DNA of 64,000 nucleotides from Microbacterium natoriense (GCF_030816295.1 NZ_JAUSXV010000001.1:4030001-4094000); one strand, 5' to 3'. Shown: positions 16,351-25,876, counted from the first letter of the stretch. Notes: generated by a model not told the origin, from the sequence alone. Numbers and translations: made by a program.

Positions 16351-18102
16351 TCAGCGTCCGGAGACCGTGCCGAACATCTTCGCGATCGGAGCGATCACCA
16401 GCGGTCGGGCGGCGGCCCAGCCGGCGGCGATCGCCACGAGCGCGGCGATGAACACCCAGAATCCGGTCCAGCTCACGGCGTCGGACGACGCGAACATGTG
16501 GTTCAGGTTCGCGAGGCACCCGGTGAGGAACACGAGCGCGACGTGCGCGATGATGAACAGCACGAAGTAGAGCATGACCGGGAAGTGCACCCTGCGCGCC
16601 CACTCGATCGGATAGGCCTTCGACAGCTTCTCGGCCTTCTTCGGCCATAGCCCCGACATCCGGAACCCCGTGACGGCGGCGAGAGGCGCGGCGAGGAACA
16701 CCGTGACGAAGTAGGCGAGCTGCTGAAGGCTGTTGTAGTTGTTCCAGCCGTTCTCGGTCGGCCAGTCGAACGAGATGTACTGCAGCGCCGCCGACAGCGC
16801 GTTGGGCAGCACCTCCCAGCTGGTCGGCACGATCCGCACCCAGTGCCCGGTGACGAACAGCAGCACGAGGAAGATCACGCCGTTCGTCAGCCACAGGATG
16901 TCGAGAGCCTGGTGGAACCAGATCGTCAGGCTCACCTTGCCCTTGGGGTTGTTCTTCGGAGTCCAGAAGGCGGTCGGCCGTTTCTCCCGCCGGATCGTGA
17001 GTCCCGAGCGGATGATCAGCACCATCAGGAACATGTTGAAGAAGTGCTGCCAGCCGATCCACGGCGCGAAACCGGGCTCTACGGCGATCGAGGGCTCGTA
17101 GTGGCCGGGGAACGCGGCGAGGAAGTCCTGCAGGGCGTCGAGGCTGAGCAGCGTTCGCGCGAACGCGACGGCCGCCGCGGCCAGCACGCCGAGACCCGCA
17201 GCAGCGAAGAGGACGGCGATCGCCTGCGGCCAGGTCGGGCGCGGACGAGCGGATGCCGGCGCCTCGGGGATGTGCCGGGGAGCCCGTCCGTCCCACACCG
17301 TGCGCCGGAATGGGATCGGACCGAGTTCGGCCGCGGGGAGGATGGCGGCAGATGCCGGGGGCAGGACTGCCGTGGCCGACGAGGTCGCGACAGCTGCTGT
17401 GACCGCGGTGCCTGCGGCCGATGCCGCCGATACGAGCCCCTCGTCGCCCTTGTCTTCGACGGCCGGAGTCGAGATGCGTGTGACGACGCCTGCGGGCGGC
17501 CACCGATCTCCCCCGGCCGTTCGCGGCAGGCCGCGGCGGAGCCGAGTGCCCTCTGCGGGTTCCACTTCGATGGCCGACACGCCACTTCGGGGGACCGATT
17601 CGCGATTCCGTCCGATATCTGGCGCGTCGTCCCCCGATGTGGCCGGGGCGGAGACAAACGTGGCACGATCCGTCGCCATCGGCGCTTCGCGCTGGACCGC
17701 GGCCGGCGCAGCGGCGCCGGCGGTCGGGGCAGTCTCCGCGGGGGGCCAGGGCTCGCCGCCGGGAGTGCGAGGGAGTCCGCGGCGGAGGGTCGTCGAATGC
17801 GGGAACGAACCGACCGGGACCGCTTCATCGAGGGCGGCTTGCGACGTTTCGTCTCGCTCCGCTCGCTCAACGACCGGCGAGGAGAAATCCACTCGCTCGG
17901 CGACCGGGGACGCATCCGCTCGCTCAACGACCGGGGGCAAGGAATCGACCGGGGAGGGTGCATCCGCTCGCTCGACGACGGCAGGCGCGCCCGTCGTGCC
18001 GGTGACATCCTCGCCCGGCACGTCGACGACCGCCTCGGCCGGAGGCCAGGGCTCGCCGCCGGGCACGCGCGGCAGCCCGCGCCTGAGCATCCGCGTGGCC
18101 AT
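16351..18102 (-). CDS. Cytochrome b561-like membrane protein with repeated Pro/Arg N-terminal tail
   Basis: The protein has 583 residues. The C-terminal half (about 290-583) is a six-helix cytochrome b of the formate-dehydrogenase/hydrogenase gamma-subunit type, with potential heme His residues in GWQHFFN, IWFHQA, VTGHWV, RRVHFP and IIAHVA. The N-terminal 280 residues are low-complexity, Pro/Ala/Val-rich and presumably cytoplasmic. They carry three copies of the motif RRGLPR(V/T)(P/A)GG-(E/D)-x-WPP (near residues 6, 107 and 188) and several VVERA(D/E) units derived from a dispersed repeat. It follows etfA by two bases, so it belongs to the ETF operon. The inferred role is passing electrons from ETF into the membrane quinone pool; no ETF:quinone oxidoreductase gene is adjacent. 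Confidence 0.78.
   Translation of the reverse strand: MATRMLRRGLPRVPGGEPWPPAEAVVDVPGEDVTGTTGAPAVVERADAPSPVDSLPPVVERADASPVAERVDFSSPVVERAERDETSQAALDEAVPVGSFPHSTTLRRGLPRTPGGEPWPPAETAPTAGAAAPAAVQREAPMATDRATFVSAPATSGDDAPDIGRNRESVPRSGVSAIEVEPAEGTRLRRGLPRTAGGDRWPPAGVVTRISTPAVEDKGDEGLVSAASAAGTAVTAAVATSSATAVLPPASAAILPAAELGPIPFRRTVWDGRAPRHIPEAPASARPRPTWPQAIAVLFAAAGLGVLAAAAVAFARTLLSLDALQDFLAAFPGHYEPSIAVEPGFAPWIGWQHFFNMFLMVLIIRSGLTIRREKRPTAFWTPKNNPKGKVSLTIWFHQALDILWLTNGVIFLVLLFVTGHWVRIVPTSWEVLPNALSAALQYISFDWPTENGWNNYNSLQQLAYFVTVFLAAPLAAVTGFRMSGLWPKKAEKLSKAYPIEWARRVHFPVMLYFVLFIIAHVALVFLTGCLANLNHMFASSDAVSWTGFWVFIAALVAIAAGWAAARPLVIAPIAKMFGTVSGR
17845..17876. repeat. Dispersed repeat inserted in frame in the cytochrome b gene
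   Basis: These 32 bases match the right arm of the intergenic element at 29498-29590 (reverse complement) at 31 positions. On the coding strand they encode [10 protein letters not shown]. Shorter degenerate copies follow at about 17888-17910, 17913-17932 and 17961-17977, encoding VERVDF, VVERADA and VVERADA units. Confidence 0.8.
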
Positions 18103-18104
18103 GC

Positions 18105-19082
18105 CTACTTCTTCCGCGCCTCGAGTGCGGCGATGATCTGCGGGACGACCGTGAACAGATCGCCGACGATGCCGAAGTCGGCGACGTCGAAGATCGGCGC
18201 GTCGGCGTCCTTGTTGATCGCGACGATCGTCTTCGAAGTCTGCATGCCCGCACGGTGCTGGATCGCGCCCGAGATGCCGAGAGCGACGTACAGCTGCGGA
18301 GACACCGAGACGCCGGTCTGCCCGACCTGGTGCGACTGCGGGATGTATCCCGCATCGACCGCGGCGCGAGAGGCGCCGACCGCGGCGCCGAGCGCATCGG
18401 CGAGCTCCTCGACGAGCACGAACTTCTCCTTCGAGGCCAGACCGCGTCCACCCGACACGACCGTGGTCGCTCCGCGCAGATCGGGGCGCGACGACGCCTG
18501 CTCGACGGCTTCGATGGCGCCGGCGGTCGCTGCCGCGGTGGGCACCGGGATGTCGGAGGTCAGCCCCTCGAACACCGGTGCCTCGACGGCTGCGGCGCGT
18601 GCGTCGACGGCTCCCTGCCTGACCGTGATGACCGGGGCTCCGAACGTCGACGCCGAGTCCGTGAGATAGGCCCCGCCGTAGACGGAGTGGTGCGCGATGA
18701 TGCCCTCGTCGTCGCGTGAGACGCCGACGGCGTCGACCAGGAGCGCGAGCTTCGCGCGCACGGCGAAGCGGCCGGCGACGTCGCGGCCGGCGATCGAGTT
18801 CGACAGGAGCACGGCGTCCGGCTGCACCCGCTCGTAGACGAGGTGGAGTGCGTCGACGATCGGCACCGTGAGGCTCCTGGCATCGCCCTCGGCGGTGATC
18901 ACGACGGGGGCGCCGGCCGCTGCGGCCTGGCCTGCGGCTTCTGGCGTTCCGCCGACGATGAGCGCGACGGGTGTTCCGATGGTCGATGCGGCGCCGATCA
19001 GGCCGGCGGTGCTCGATGCCGCCTCACCGGACGGGGTGACGTCGACGACGACAAGGATCGGGTTCTCGGGATAGCTCATCAT
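18105..19082 (-). CDS. etfA: Electron transfer flavoprotein alpha subunit
   Basis: The protein has about 325 residues. The N-terminal alpha/beta domain covers residues 1-190. The C-terminal FAD domain contains [20 protein letters not shown] (the conserved SGGRG loop), [34 protein letters not shown] and [14 protein letters not shown], all ETF-alpha signatures. With EtfB it accepts electrons from acyl-CoA dehydrogenases. Three overlapping start codons exist: GTG 19085, ATG 19082 and ATG 19079; I report 19082. The start overlaps the etfB stop, giving translational coupling. The valine-pathway acyl-CoA dehydrogenase in this window is a plausible donor. Confidence 0.95.
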   Translation of the reverse strand: MMSYPENPILVVVDVTPSGEAASSTAGLIGAASTIGTPVALIVGGTPEAAGQAAAAGAPVVITAEGDARSLTVPIVDALHLVYERVQPDAVLLSNSIAGRDVAGRFAVRAKLALLVDAVGVSRDDEGIIAHHSVYGGAYLTDSASTFGAPVITVRQGAVDARAAAVEAPVFEGLTSDIPVPTAAATAGAIEAVEQASSRPDLRGATTVVSGGRGLASKEKFVLVEELADALGAAVGASRAAVDAGYIPQSHQVGQTGVSVSPQLYVALGISGAIQHRAGMQTSKTIVAINKDADAPIFDVADFGIVGDLFTVVPQIIAALEARKK

Positions 19083-19858
19083 CACACCAGCCTGTTCTGC
19101 ACGAGGTACTCCACCAGCTTGTCTGCGGCGTCGCCCTCATCGACGATCTTCACGCCGGCCGCGCGCGGCGGCTTCTCCGCCACAGCGGTCATGATCGCCC
19201 GGGGTGCGAGCGACGGATCGGCTGAGACGTCGAGGTCTGCGAGAGAGAGCACTTCGAGCGGCTTCTTCTTCGCCGCCATGATGCCCTTGAAGTTCGGGAA
19301 CCGCGCGTCCGGCAGGGCCTCTGTGATCGAGATGACTGCGGGCAGGGACGCCGAGACCTCCTGCGAACCGGCATCCGCTCCTCGTGTGCCCTTCACACCT
19401 TCGGCGCTGATCTCCACCGTCGTCAGCGCGGTCGCCTGCGCCCATCCCAGGTGCTCGGCGAGCATCGCGGGGAGCACCCCTCCGGAGCCGTCGGTCGACA
19501 GGTTGCCCGTGATCACCAGGTCGGGCTCGCCGCGTCGGACGGCCGCTGCCAGCACCTCGGCGGTGAGGGTCAGATCCGCGCCGGCGAGCTGCTCGTCGGC
19601 GATGTGGACGGCGGATCCCGCCCCGATCGCGAGAGCCCGGCGCAGGGATGCGGTCGAGCCGGCGGGTGCCATCGAGAGCGCCACGACCTCGGTGCCCTCA
19701 TTCTTGTCGGCATGGCTCAGGGCCACCTCGAGGGCGCGCTCGGTGATCTCGTCGAGCACCACGTCGCCGGCTGTCCGGTCGGCCAGCCCTGTCTCGAGAT
19801 TCAGCTTGCGATCGCCATAGGTGTCTGGCACCTCTTTGACCAGGACGAAGATCTTCAT
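19082..19858 (-). CDS. etfB: Electron transfer flavoprotein beta subunit
   Basis: The protein has 258 residues starting MKIFVLVKEVPDTYGDRKL, typical of EtfB. It contains the AMP-binding region (VITGNLSTDGSGGVLPAMLAEHLG) and the family stretch LPAVISITEALPDARFPNFKG. EtfB pairs with EtfA to form the FAD/AMP-containing electron carrier. It is the first gene of the etfB-etfA-cytochrome b operon. A GAGGAGC-like site precedes the ATG. The upstream 100-base region shared with a divergent MarR gene holds two TGA(A/G)ACTCA boxes. Confidence 0.95.
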   Translation of the reverse strand: MKIFVLVKEVPDTYGDRKLNLETGLADRTAGDVVLDEITERALEVALSHADKNEGTEVVALSMAPAGSTASLRRALAIGAGSAVHIADEQLAGADLTLTAEVLAAAVRRGEPDLVITGNLSTDGSGGVLPAMLAEHLGWAQATALTTVEISAEGVKGTRGADAGSQEVSASLPAVISITEALPDARFPNFKGIMAAKKKPLEVLSLADLDVSADPSLAPRAIMTAVAEKPPRAAGVKIVDEGDAADKLVEYLVQNRLV

Positions 19859-19894
19859 CGATTGCTCCTCACGACTGCCTCGATTCTAGTCCCA

Positions 19895-19931
19895 TGAAAC
19901 TCAGTGTCATTCTGGATGCAACTGAGACTCA
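19895..19931. promoter_or_regulatory. Paired TGA(A/G)ACTCA boxes between etfB and marR
   Basis: TGAAACTCA (19895-19903) and TGAGACTCA (19923-19931) lie 28 bases centre to centre, close to three helical turns. They are part of a larger inverted repeat CTCAGT...ACTGAG. They sit in the 100-base divergent promoter region and could be bound by the neighbouring MarR regulator. Confidence 0.45.
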
Positions 19932-19958
19932 AGGCATCCGATGCCCTAGCCTAGAACC

Positions 19959-20495
19959 GTGGTCCAGCCCCGCCCCTTGCCCGTGGATCCGCTCGCCGAG
20001 GCGAAGCGGCAATGGGTCGCGCACGGATGGACGGATGCCGCCGACGGCATGACCGTCGTGACCTCGGTGATGCGCGCACAGCAGCTGCTTCTCGCAAGGG
20101 TCGACGCCACCCTGAAGCCCTTCGCGCTGAGCTTCGCCCGCTACGAGGTGCTGCGCCTGCTGGCTTTCAGCCGGTCAGGGCGCCTGCCGCTGTCGAGCGT
20201 GGTGGCGCGCCTGCAGGTGCATGCGACGACGATCACCAGCACCGCCGAGCGGCTGGTGCGCGACGGTCTCGTGATCCGCGAGCCGCACCCGCACGACGGC
20301 CGGGCCGCGCTGCTCTCCCTCACCCCCGCTGGCCGCGAGCTCGTCGATCGAGCCACGACCGCACTCAACGCCGAGGTGTTCGCGGATCCGGGTATCAGCA
20401 CGGAGGACGCCGCCGAACTCGTCGCGATCGTCGCGCGCATGCGCAAGGCCGCGGGCGACTTCGCGGATCCGCGCCCGCAACCCGAACCGCTCTGA
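19959..20495 (+). CDS. MarR-family transcriptional regulator
   Basis: The protein has 178 residues from a GTG at 19959. The winged helix-turn-helix covers roughly residues 60-130 (LPLSSVVARLQVHATTITSTAERLVRDGL, then EPHPHDGRAALLSLTPAGREL as the wing). Helical arms at both ends would form the dimer. It is divergent from etfB, and the paired boxes between them suggest it controls the ETF operon, itself, or both. It overlaps the SRPBCC gene (TGATG), so it is the first gene of a three-gene operon. Confidence 0.9.
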   Translation: MVQPRPLPVDPLAEAKRQWVAHGWTDAADGMTVVTSVMRAQQLLLARVDATLKPFALSFARYEVLRLLAFSRSGRLPLSSVVARLQVHATTITSTAERLVRDGLVIREPHPHDGRAALLSLTPAGRELVDRATTALNAEVFADPGISTEDAAELVAIVARMRKAAGDFADPRPQPEPL

Positions 20496-20959
20496 TGGCC
20501 GAGTTCGTTCTCGAGACCGTGATCGCGGCGGCGCCCGAGGCAGTGTTCGCCGCATCCCTCGACCCGGCCCTTCATGTGCGCTCCATGGCACAGTACGGCG
20601 AGACGATGGTCGAGGCGCCGGCCGGCGGCGCCTTCGCCGAAGGATCGACCGTGACTTGGCGCGCGAAGCACTTCGGCATCCCGTTCCGGCTGCGCTCCGT
20701 CGTCTTCGACATCGATCCGCCGCACCGGTTCTGCGACCGCCAGCTGTCGGGACCGTTCGGGGCGTTCCTGCACGAGCACGTGTTCGAGGAGCATCCGCGG
20801 GGCACGCTGATGCGCGACACGATCACGTTCCGCTCACCCGCGGGCCCCATCGGCCGCCTCGTCGATCGGCTGTTCATGCGCGAGTACATGCGGCGCCTGA
20901 TCGCCGAGCGCAACGAGACGCTGGCCGCGGAGATCGAGGGGCGTAGCCTGTCGGCATGA
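20495..20959 (+). CDS. SRPBCC-superfamily (START/Bet v1-like) protein
   Basis: The protein has 154 residues. The start at 20495 overlaps the MarR stop (TGATG). Length and pattern fit the SRPBCC ligand-binding fold: an N-terminal strand FVLETVIAAAPEAVFAASLD, a central GSTVTWRAKHFGIPFRLRSVVFDIDPP, and the C-terminal helix IGRLVDRLFMREYMRRLIAERNETL. These proteins bind hydrophobic ligands or modify aromatics. No catalytic motif is evident. It overlaps the following gene by four bases. Confidence 0.82.
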   Translation: MAEFVLETVIAAAPEAVFAASLDPALHVRSMAQYGETMVEAPAGGAFAEGSTVTWRAKHFGIPFRLRSVVFDIDPPHRFCDRQLSGPFGAFLHEHVFEEHPRGTLMRDTITFRSPAGPIGRLVDRLFMREYMRRLIAERNETLAAEIEGRSLSA

Positions 20960-21399
20960 CCGAACTCCGGCTTCACACCGTTCTCTGGGCATCCGGGCCC
21001 GCGGCCGCGATCGTGCTCACCGACGAGCAGGTCGAGTCCTTCGGGGCCGGCAAGGCGTTCCCCGTGTCCGTGACCATCGGCGACCGCACCGCCCGATTGC
21101 GTCTGTCCCGCATGGGCGGCAAGAACCTGATCGGCTTCAGCAAGGCGGTGCGCACCGAACTCGGGGTCGAGGCCGACCAGGAGATCGACGCCGTGATCAC
21201 GGTCGATACCGGCGAACGCACGGTCGAGGTCCCGTCGGCGCTGGCGGAGGCCCTCGACGCCGACCCCGCGCTGCGCGCGGCGTTCGACGCCCTGTCGTAC
21301 ACGAACCGCAAGGAGCACGCGCGAGCGGTCGCCGAGGCCAAGCAGGAGGCGACCCGAGAGCGCCGCCTCGCCAAGATCGTCGAGGCGCTGCGCGGCTGA
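20956..21399 (+). CDS. DUF1905/YdeI-OmpD-associated family protein
   Basis: The protein has 147 residues. The N-terminal part (residues 1-90) has the small beta-barrel pattern of DUF1905 (FPVSVTIGDRTARLRLSRMGGKNLIGFSKAVR). The C-terminal part has the YdeI/OmpD-associated stretch ALRAAFDALSYTNRKEHARAV followed by a basic helix. Such proteins are often annotated as bacteriocin-protection proteins, but the activity is not established. It is the last gene of the MarR-SRPBCC operon (ATGA overlap). Confidence 0.82.
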   Translation: MTELRLHTVLWASGPAAAIVLTDEQVESFGAGKAFPVSVTIGDRTARLRLSRMGGKNLIGFSKAVRTELGVEADQEIDAVITVDTGERTVEVPSALAEALDADPALRAAFDALSYTNRKEHARAVAEAKQEATRERRLAKIVEALRG

Positions 21400-21400
21400 A

Positions 21401-22177
21401 TCAGCGGTTCTGGAAGTCGGGGGAACGCTTCTCCCGGAACGCGGCCATGCCCTCCTTCTGGTCGGCCGTGTCGAACAGCGCGGCGAACGCCTGCTTCTCG
21501 TGGGCCAGTCCTTCGGCGAGGGTGGTCTCCATTGCGGCATCGAGCGCGGCCTTGGCCGCGTAAACCGAGGGCAGCGACTTCGACGCGATCGTCACGGCCA
21601 GCTTCTCAGCTTCGGCGAGGAGATCGGATGCCGGCACGACGCGCGACACGAGGCCTGAGCGCTCCGCCTCCTCGGCGCCCATGAAGCGGCCGGAGAGCAC
21701 GAGCTCGGCCGCCTTGTAGTAGCCGACTGCGCGGATGAGTCGCTGCGTGCCGCCCATGCCGGGAATGACACCGAGGTTGATCTCGGGCTGCCCGAACTTC
21801 GCGGTGTCGGCGGCGAGGATGATGTCGCACATCATCGCCAGCTCGCAGCCGCCGCCGAGCGCGAAGCCCGAGACCGCGGCGATCACCGGGGTGTGCACGG
21901 CGGCGAAGTCGCGCCAGATGCCGAAGTGATCGGTCGCGATCATCTCGGCGGCCGACATCGTCTCCATCTCCTTGATGTCGGCTCCGGCTGCGAACGCCTT
22001 CTCCGACCCGGTCACGACGATCGCGCCCACACCGTCGTCGGCGTCGAAGGCGACGGCCGCCGCGGTGACCTCTTCGGCCACGCGCCCGTTCAGCGCGTTC
22101 AACGCCTCGGGGCGGTTCAGGGTGATCCATCCCACGCGCCCGCGCTGCTCGACCAGAATCGTCTCGTACTCGGTCAT
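21401..22177 (-). CDS. Enoyl-CoA hydratase
   Basis: The protein has 258 residues starting [16 protein letters not shown]. Crotonase-fold hallmarks are present: the oxyanion-hole stretch [28 protein letters not shown] with the first catalytic Glu, and [15 protein letters not shown] with the second. In the valine pathway it would hydrate methacrylyl-CoA to 3-hydroxyisobutyryl-CoA. It is the last gene of the mmsA-acyl-CoA dehydrogenase-mmsB operon, 46 bases after mmsB. The longer frame upstream of 22177 lies in the mmsB gene and is rejected as a start. The broader crotonase family also serves fatty-acid oxidation. Confidence 0.93.
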   Translation of the reverse strand: MTEYETILVEQRGRVGWITLNRPEALNALNGRVAEEVTAAAVAFDADDGVGAIVVTGSEKAFAAGADIKEMETMSAAEMIATDHFGIWRDFAAVHTPVIAAVSGFALGGGCELAMMCDIILAADTAKFGQPEINLGVIPGMGGTQRLIRAVGYYKAAELVLSGRFMGAEEAERSGLVSRVVPASDLLAEAEKLAVTIASKSLPSVYAAKAALDAAMETTLAEGLAHEKQAFAALFDTADQKEGMAAFREKRSPDFQNR

Positions 22178-22223
22178 CGTGAAGGCCCTCTCCGTTGTGG
22201 TCTTCCCAGTATGTCCCGCGCCC

Positions 22224-23111
22224 TCAGACCAGATCCTCGCGGATGTCGGTGATGATGCCCGAGAAGTCTCGGGTCGCGCCGGGCCCCTCGGCGTACACCG
22301 CGTAGAGCTCCTGCGCGAGTCGCCCCATCCTGGCATCCGTCGAGGTCTGCTCGATCGCCTGCAGCGCGAGGCCGAGGTCCTTCGCCATCAGGGCGCCGGC
22401 GAAGCCCGGCTGGTAGTCGCGATTGGCGGGACTGGTCGGCACGGGCCCCGGAACCGGGCAGTTGGTCGTGATCGACCAGCACTGGCCGGATGCCTGCGAC
22501 ACCACGTCGAACAGTGCCTGATGCTCGAGACCCAGCCGCTCCCCCAGCACGAAAGCCTCAGCGACCGCGATCTGCGAGACTGCGAGGATCATGTTGTTGC
22601 ACACCTTGGCGGCCTGACCGAGCCCCGGGCCGCCGCAGTGCACGATGCGCTTTCCCATCGCCTCGAGCAGTGGCAGCGCCGCGGCAAAGTCCTCATCCGT
22701 GCCGCCGACCATGAACGCGAGAGTGCCGTTCTCCGCTCCCACCACACCGCCCGAGACGGGCGCGTCGATGTTGCGATGCCCGGCGGCGACCGCGAGCTCG
22801 TGCGCGGTGCGGGCCTCGTCGACGGCGATCGTGGAGGATTCGATGAACAGCGTGCCGGGCTCGGCCGCAGCCAGCAGACCATCCTGGTATGCGGAGATCA
22901 CGTGCCTGCCTGCGGGGAACATCGTGATCACGACCTCGGCGCCGGATACCGCGTCGATTCCGAATTCGGTCACCGGCACGCCCGCTGCCTTGGCCGCCTC
23001 CACCGCGGCGTCCATGAGGTCGAATCCACGCACCTCATGCCCCGCGGCGATGAGGTTCTTCGCCATCGGCAGCCCCATGTGGCCGAGGCCCAGGAACGCG
23101 ACCCTGCTCAT
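22224..23111 (-). CDS. mmsB: 3-hydroxyisobutyrate dehydrogenase
   Basis: The protein has 295 residues. The N-terminal NAD(P) Rossmann motif is [17 protein letters not shown]. It then has the beta-hydroxyacid dehydrogenase substrate motif [22 protein letters not shown], the catalytic Lys in [12 protein letters not shown], and [12 protein letters not shown] near the C-terminus. It oxidises 3-hydroxyisobutyrate to methylmalonate semialdehyde. It overlaps the acyl-CoA dehydrogenase gene by four bases, and the product is the substrate of the adjacent mmsA. Confidence 0.93.
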   Translation of the reverse strand: MSRVAFLGLGHMGLPMAKNLIAAGHEVRGFDLMDAAVEAAKAAGVPVTEFGIDAVSGAEVVITMFPAGRHVISAYQDGLLAAAEPGTLFIESSTIAVDEARTAHELAVAAGHRNIDAPVSGGVVGAENGTLAFMVGGTDEDFAAALPLLEAMGKRIVHCGGPGLGQAAKVCNNMILAVSQIAVAEAFVLGERLGLEHQALFDVVSQASGQCWSITTNCPVPGPVPTSPANRDYQPGFAGALMAKDLGLALQAIEQTSTDARMGRLAQELYAVYAEGPGATRDFSGIITDIREDLV

Positions 23112-24289
23112 GATGAGGCCCGCATCGAAGCAGAGCCGGCAGGGCGCAGCATCTCTCGTCCGACGATGAGTCGCATGATCTCGTTCGTCCCTTCCAGGAT
23201 CTGATGCACGCGCAGATCACGCACGACCCGCTCGATCCCGTAGTCCTGAAGGTACCCGTAGCCGCCGTGCAGCTGAAGGGCCTTGTTGGCCACGTCGAAC
23301 CCGGCGTCCGTGGCGAAGCGCTTGGCCATCGCGCAGCGCATGGTCGCGTCGGGGGCCTTCTCGTCGACGGCCTGCGCGCCGTCGCGCACCATCAGCCTTG
23401 CCGCCTGCAGGTCGGTGCGCATGTCGGCGATCGCGAACATGATCGACTGCTTCTCGGCCAGCGGCTCGCCGAATGCGACGCGCTCGTGCACGTACTGCAC
23501 TGCACGATCGAGCGCCCACTGCGCTCCGCCGATCGAGCAGGCGGCGATGTTGAGGCGTCCGCCGTTGAGCGCCGACATCGCGATCGCGAAGCCCTTGCCC
23601 TCGTCTCCGAGCATGGCGGATGCCGGTACGCGCACGCCATCGAAGATGACCTGGCGAGTGGGCTGGGCGTGCCAGCCCATCTTCTTCTCGGGAGCGCCGA
23701 AGCCGAGGTTCTCCGAGTCGCCCGGCACGAGGAAGGCGCTGATGCCACGCGCACCTGCCTCTCCCGTGCGGGCCATGACGACGTAGACGGCGGCCTCGCC
23801 TGCCCCCGAGATGAACTGCTTCATGCCGGTGAGCACGTAGTGATCGCCGTCGCGAACCGCGCTGGTGGAGATGTTGGCGGCATCCGACCCCGCGCCGGGC
23901 TCGGTGAGGCAGTACCCGCCGAACTCCTCCATCGCGGTCAGCTTCGGCAGCCATTCGCCGCGCTGTCTGTCATCGCCGTAGGTGTCGATCATCCAGACGA
24001 CCATGTTGTGGATCGAGATGTAGGCGGCGACGGCGGTGTCTCCCTTGGCCAGCTCCTCGAAGATGGCGACGGTGTCGGCGCGGCTCAGCCCGCTGCCGCC
24101 GAAGTCCTCGCGCACGTAGATGCCGCCGAGGCCGAGCTCGCCCGCTCGGTTCAGCGATTCCCGCGGGAAGAGGTGGTCCTCGTCGCGCTCCGCAGCGTAG
24201 GGCGCGAGCTCGGTGTCGGCGAAGTCGCGGACGGCCTCGAGGATCGCCTCGCGTTCCTCGGCGGTGGTGGTGACGGTGGTCATTGTCAT
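23108..24289 (-). CDS. Acyl-CoA dehydrogenase, probably isobutyryl-CoA specific
   Basis: The protein has 393 residues with a complete acyl-CoA dehydrogenase fold. It shows YCLTEPGAGSDAANISTSAV (flavin/substrate loop), QFISGAGEAAVYVVMART, the FAD-binding RMALSALNGGRLNIAACSIGGAQ-like region, LQLHGGYGYLQDYGIERVVR, and the catalytic-base region LEGTNEIMRLIVGREM. Position between mmsA and mmsB points to isobutyryl-CoA as substrate, giving methacrylyl-CoA. Electrons would go to ETF, whose genes are 4 kb away. The start has a long Thr-rich N-terminus (MTMTTVTTTAEER); the second Met is possible. Confidence 0.92.
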   Translation of the reverse strand: MTMTTVTTTAEEREAILEAVRDFADTELAPYAAERDEDHLFPRESLNRAGELGLGGIYVREDFGGSGLSRADTVAIFEELAKGDTAVAAYISIHNMVVWMIDTYGDDRQRGEWLPKLTAMEEFGGYCLTEPGAGSDAANISTSAVRDGDHYVLTGMKQFISGAGEAAVYVVMARTGEAGARGISAFLVPGDSENLGFGAPEKKMGWHAQPTRQVIFDGVRVPASAMLGDEGKGFAIAMSALNGGRLNIAACSIGGAQWALDRAVQYVHERVAFGEPLAEKQSIMFAIADMRTDLQAARLMVRDGAQAVDEKAPDATMRCAMAKRFATDAGFDVANKALQLHGGYGYLQDYGIERVVRDLRVHQILEGTNEIMRLIVGREMLRPAGSASMRASS

Positions 24290-24314
24290 CGTGGTTCCTT
24301 GTGGGCGAGCAGGA

Positions 24315-25814
24315 TCAGTGCATGGTGGGGATGACGAAGCTGGCGCCGTCGCGGATGCCCGACGGCCAGCGGCTGGTCACGGTCTTGGTCTTCGTGTAGA
24401 AGCGGAAGGCGTCGGCGCCGTGCTGGTTGAGGTCGCCGAAACCCGATCTCTTCCAGCCTCCGAAGGTGAAGTACGCGATCGGCACCGGGATCGGCACATT
24501 GACGCCGACCATCCCGACCTCGACGCGGGCGGCGAAGTCACGGGCCGCATCGCCGTCGCGCGTGAAGATCGCGACGCCGTTGCCGTACTCGTGCTCGTTC
24601 GCCATCCGCAGCGCCTGCTCGTAGTCGGCGGCGCGAGCGATCACGAGCACCGGGCCGAAGATCTCCTCACGGTAGATCGCCATGTCTGTGGTGACGTGAT
24701 CGAACAGCGTCGGGCCGAGGTAGAAGCCCTCCTCGTGTCCGGGCACCGTGAAACCACGTCCGTCGGCGAGCAGTGTCGCTCCCTCGTCGATGCCCTGCTG
24801 GATGTAACCCTCCACCCGCTCGACAGCGGCGCGGGTGACGAGCGGTCCGTAGTCGACGTCTGCGGCGAGCGACGGCCCGACGCGCAGCCGCGCGACTCGC
24901 TCCACCAGCTTGGCGGCGAGAGCATCCGCCGTCTCCTGCCCCACGGGCACCGCGACGGAGATCGCCATGCAGCGCTCCCCCGCCGAGCCGTACCCGGCGC
25001 CGATCAGCGCATCTACGGCTTGGTCCAGATCGGCATCCGGCATCACGATCATGTGGTTCTTCGCACCGCCGAAGCACTGAGCGCGCTTTCCGTGGGCCGC
25101 CGCGGTGGAGTAGATGTACTCGGCGATCGGCGTGGACCCGACGAAGCCGACGGCACGGATGCGGTCGTCGGTCAGAAGCGCGTCGACGGCTTCCTTGTCG
25201 CCGTGCACGACGTTGAGGACACCCGCGGGCAACCCCGCCTCGAGGAAGAGCTCGGCGAGACGCACCGGCACCGAAGGGTCGCGTTCGCTCGGCTTCAGGA
25301 CCACCGCGTTGCCCGCGGCGAGCGCCGGGCCGGCCTTCCACAGCGGGATCATGGCCGGGAAGTTGAACGGGGTGATCGCCGCGACCACTCCGAGAGGCTG
25401 CCGCATGGAGTACACGTCGATGCCGGCGCCCGCGCCGGTGGAGTACTCGCCCTTGAGCAGGTGCGGGGCGCCGGCGGCGAACTCGATGACCTCGAGGCCG
25501 CGCTGGATGTCGCCCTTCGCGTCATCGACCGTCTTGCCGTGCTCGCTCGCGAGCATCTCGGCGAGCGTCTGCATCTCGCGCTGGACCAGATCGAGGAAGC
25601 GCAGCAGCACACGGGCGCGCTTCTGCGGGTTCGTCGCCGCCCAGCCGACCTGCGCCGCCTCGGCGTTGTCGATCGCTTCGCGGACCTCGCCTGTAGAGGC
25701 CAGTGGCACGCGTGCCTGCACGGCGCCAGTGCTGGGGTCGAAGACGTCCGCGAAGCGTCCTACTTCGGGCGTGAGAAGCGATCCGCCCACGAAATGCGGA
25801 ATTGTGCGAGTCAT
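24315..25814 (-). CDS. mmsA: CoA-acylating methylmalonate-semialdehyde dehydrogenase
   Basis: The protein has 499 residues in the aldehyde dehydrogenase superfamily. Cofactor-site motifs are TPFNFPAMIPLW and VVLKPSERDPSVP. The nucleophile Cys is in AGERCMAIS. Unlike hydrolytic ALDHs, the usual general-base Glu position reads FGGAKNHMIVMPDAD, the CoA-acylating signature. It converts methylmalonate semialdehyde to propionyl-CoA and CO2. It starts at ATG 25814 with an AAGGG site. It leads the valine operon, and the near-palindrome at 25877-25894 in its promoter is a likely operator. The family also acts in inositol catabolism, but the neighbours favour valine. Confidence 0.94.
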   Translation of the reverse strand: MTRTIPHFVGGSLLTPEVGRFADVFDPSTGAVQARVPLASTGEVREAIDNAEAAQVGWAATNPQKRARVLLRFLDLVQREMQTLAEMLASEHGKTVDDAKGDIQRGLEVIEFAAGAPHLLKGEYSTGAGAGIDVYSMRQPLGVVAAITPFNFPAMIPLWKAGPALAAGNAVVLKPSERDPSVPVRLAELFLEAGLPAGVLNVVHGDKEAVDALLTDDRIRAVGFVGSTPIAEYIYSTAAAHGKRAQCFGGAKNHMIVMPDADLDQAVDALIGAGYGSAGERCMAISVAVPVGQETADALAAKLVERVARLRVGPSLAADVDYGPLVTRAAVERVEGYIQQGIDEGATLLADGRGFTVPGHEEGFYLGPTLFDHVTTDMAIYREEIFGPVLVIARAADYEQALRMANEHEYGNGVAIFTRDGDAARDFAARVEVGMVGVNVPIPVPIAYFTFGGWKRSGFGDLNQHGADAFRFYTKTKTVTSRWPSGIRDGASFVIPTMH

Positions 25815-25876
25815 TGTGTGACATCCCTTCATGCCGTCGTTGGCACAATGCGATGCTACTCCGAGGGCCGAACATT

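Noticed and set aside
17740..18090. CRISPR-like array
   Set aside because: The repeats keep reading frame and encode protein motifs; unit lengths and spacers are irregular and there are no cas genes.
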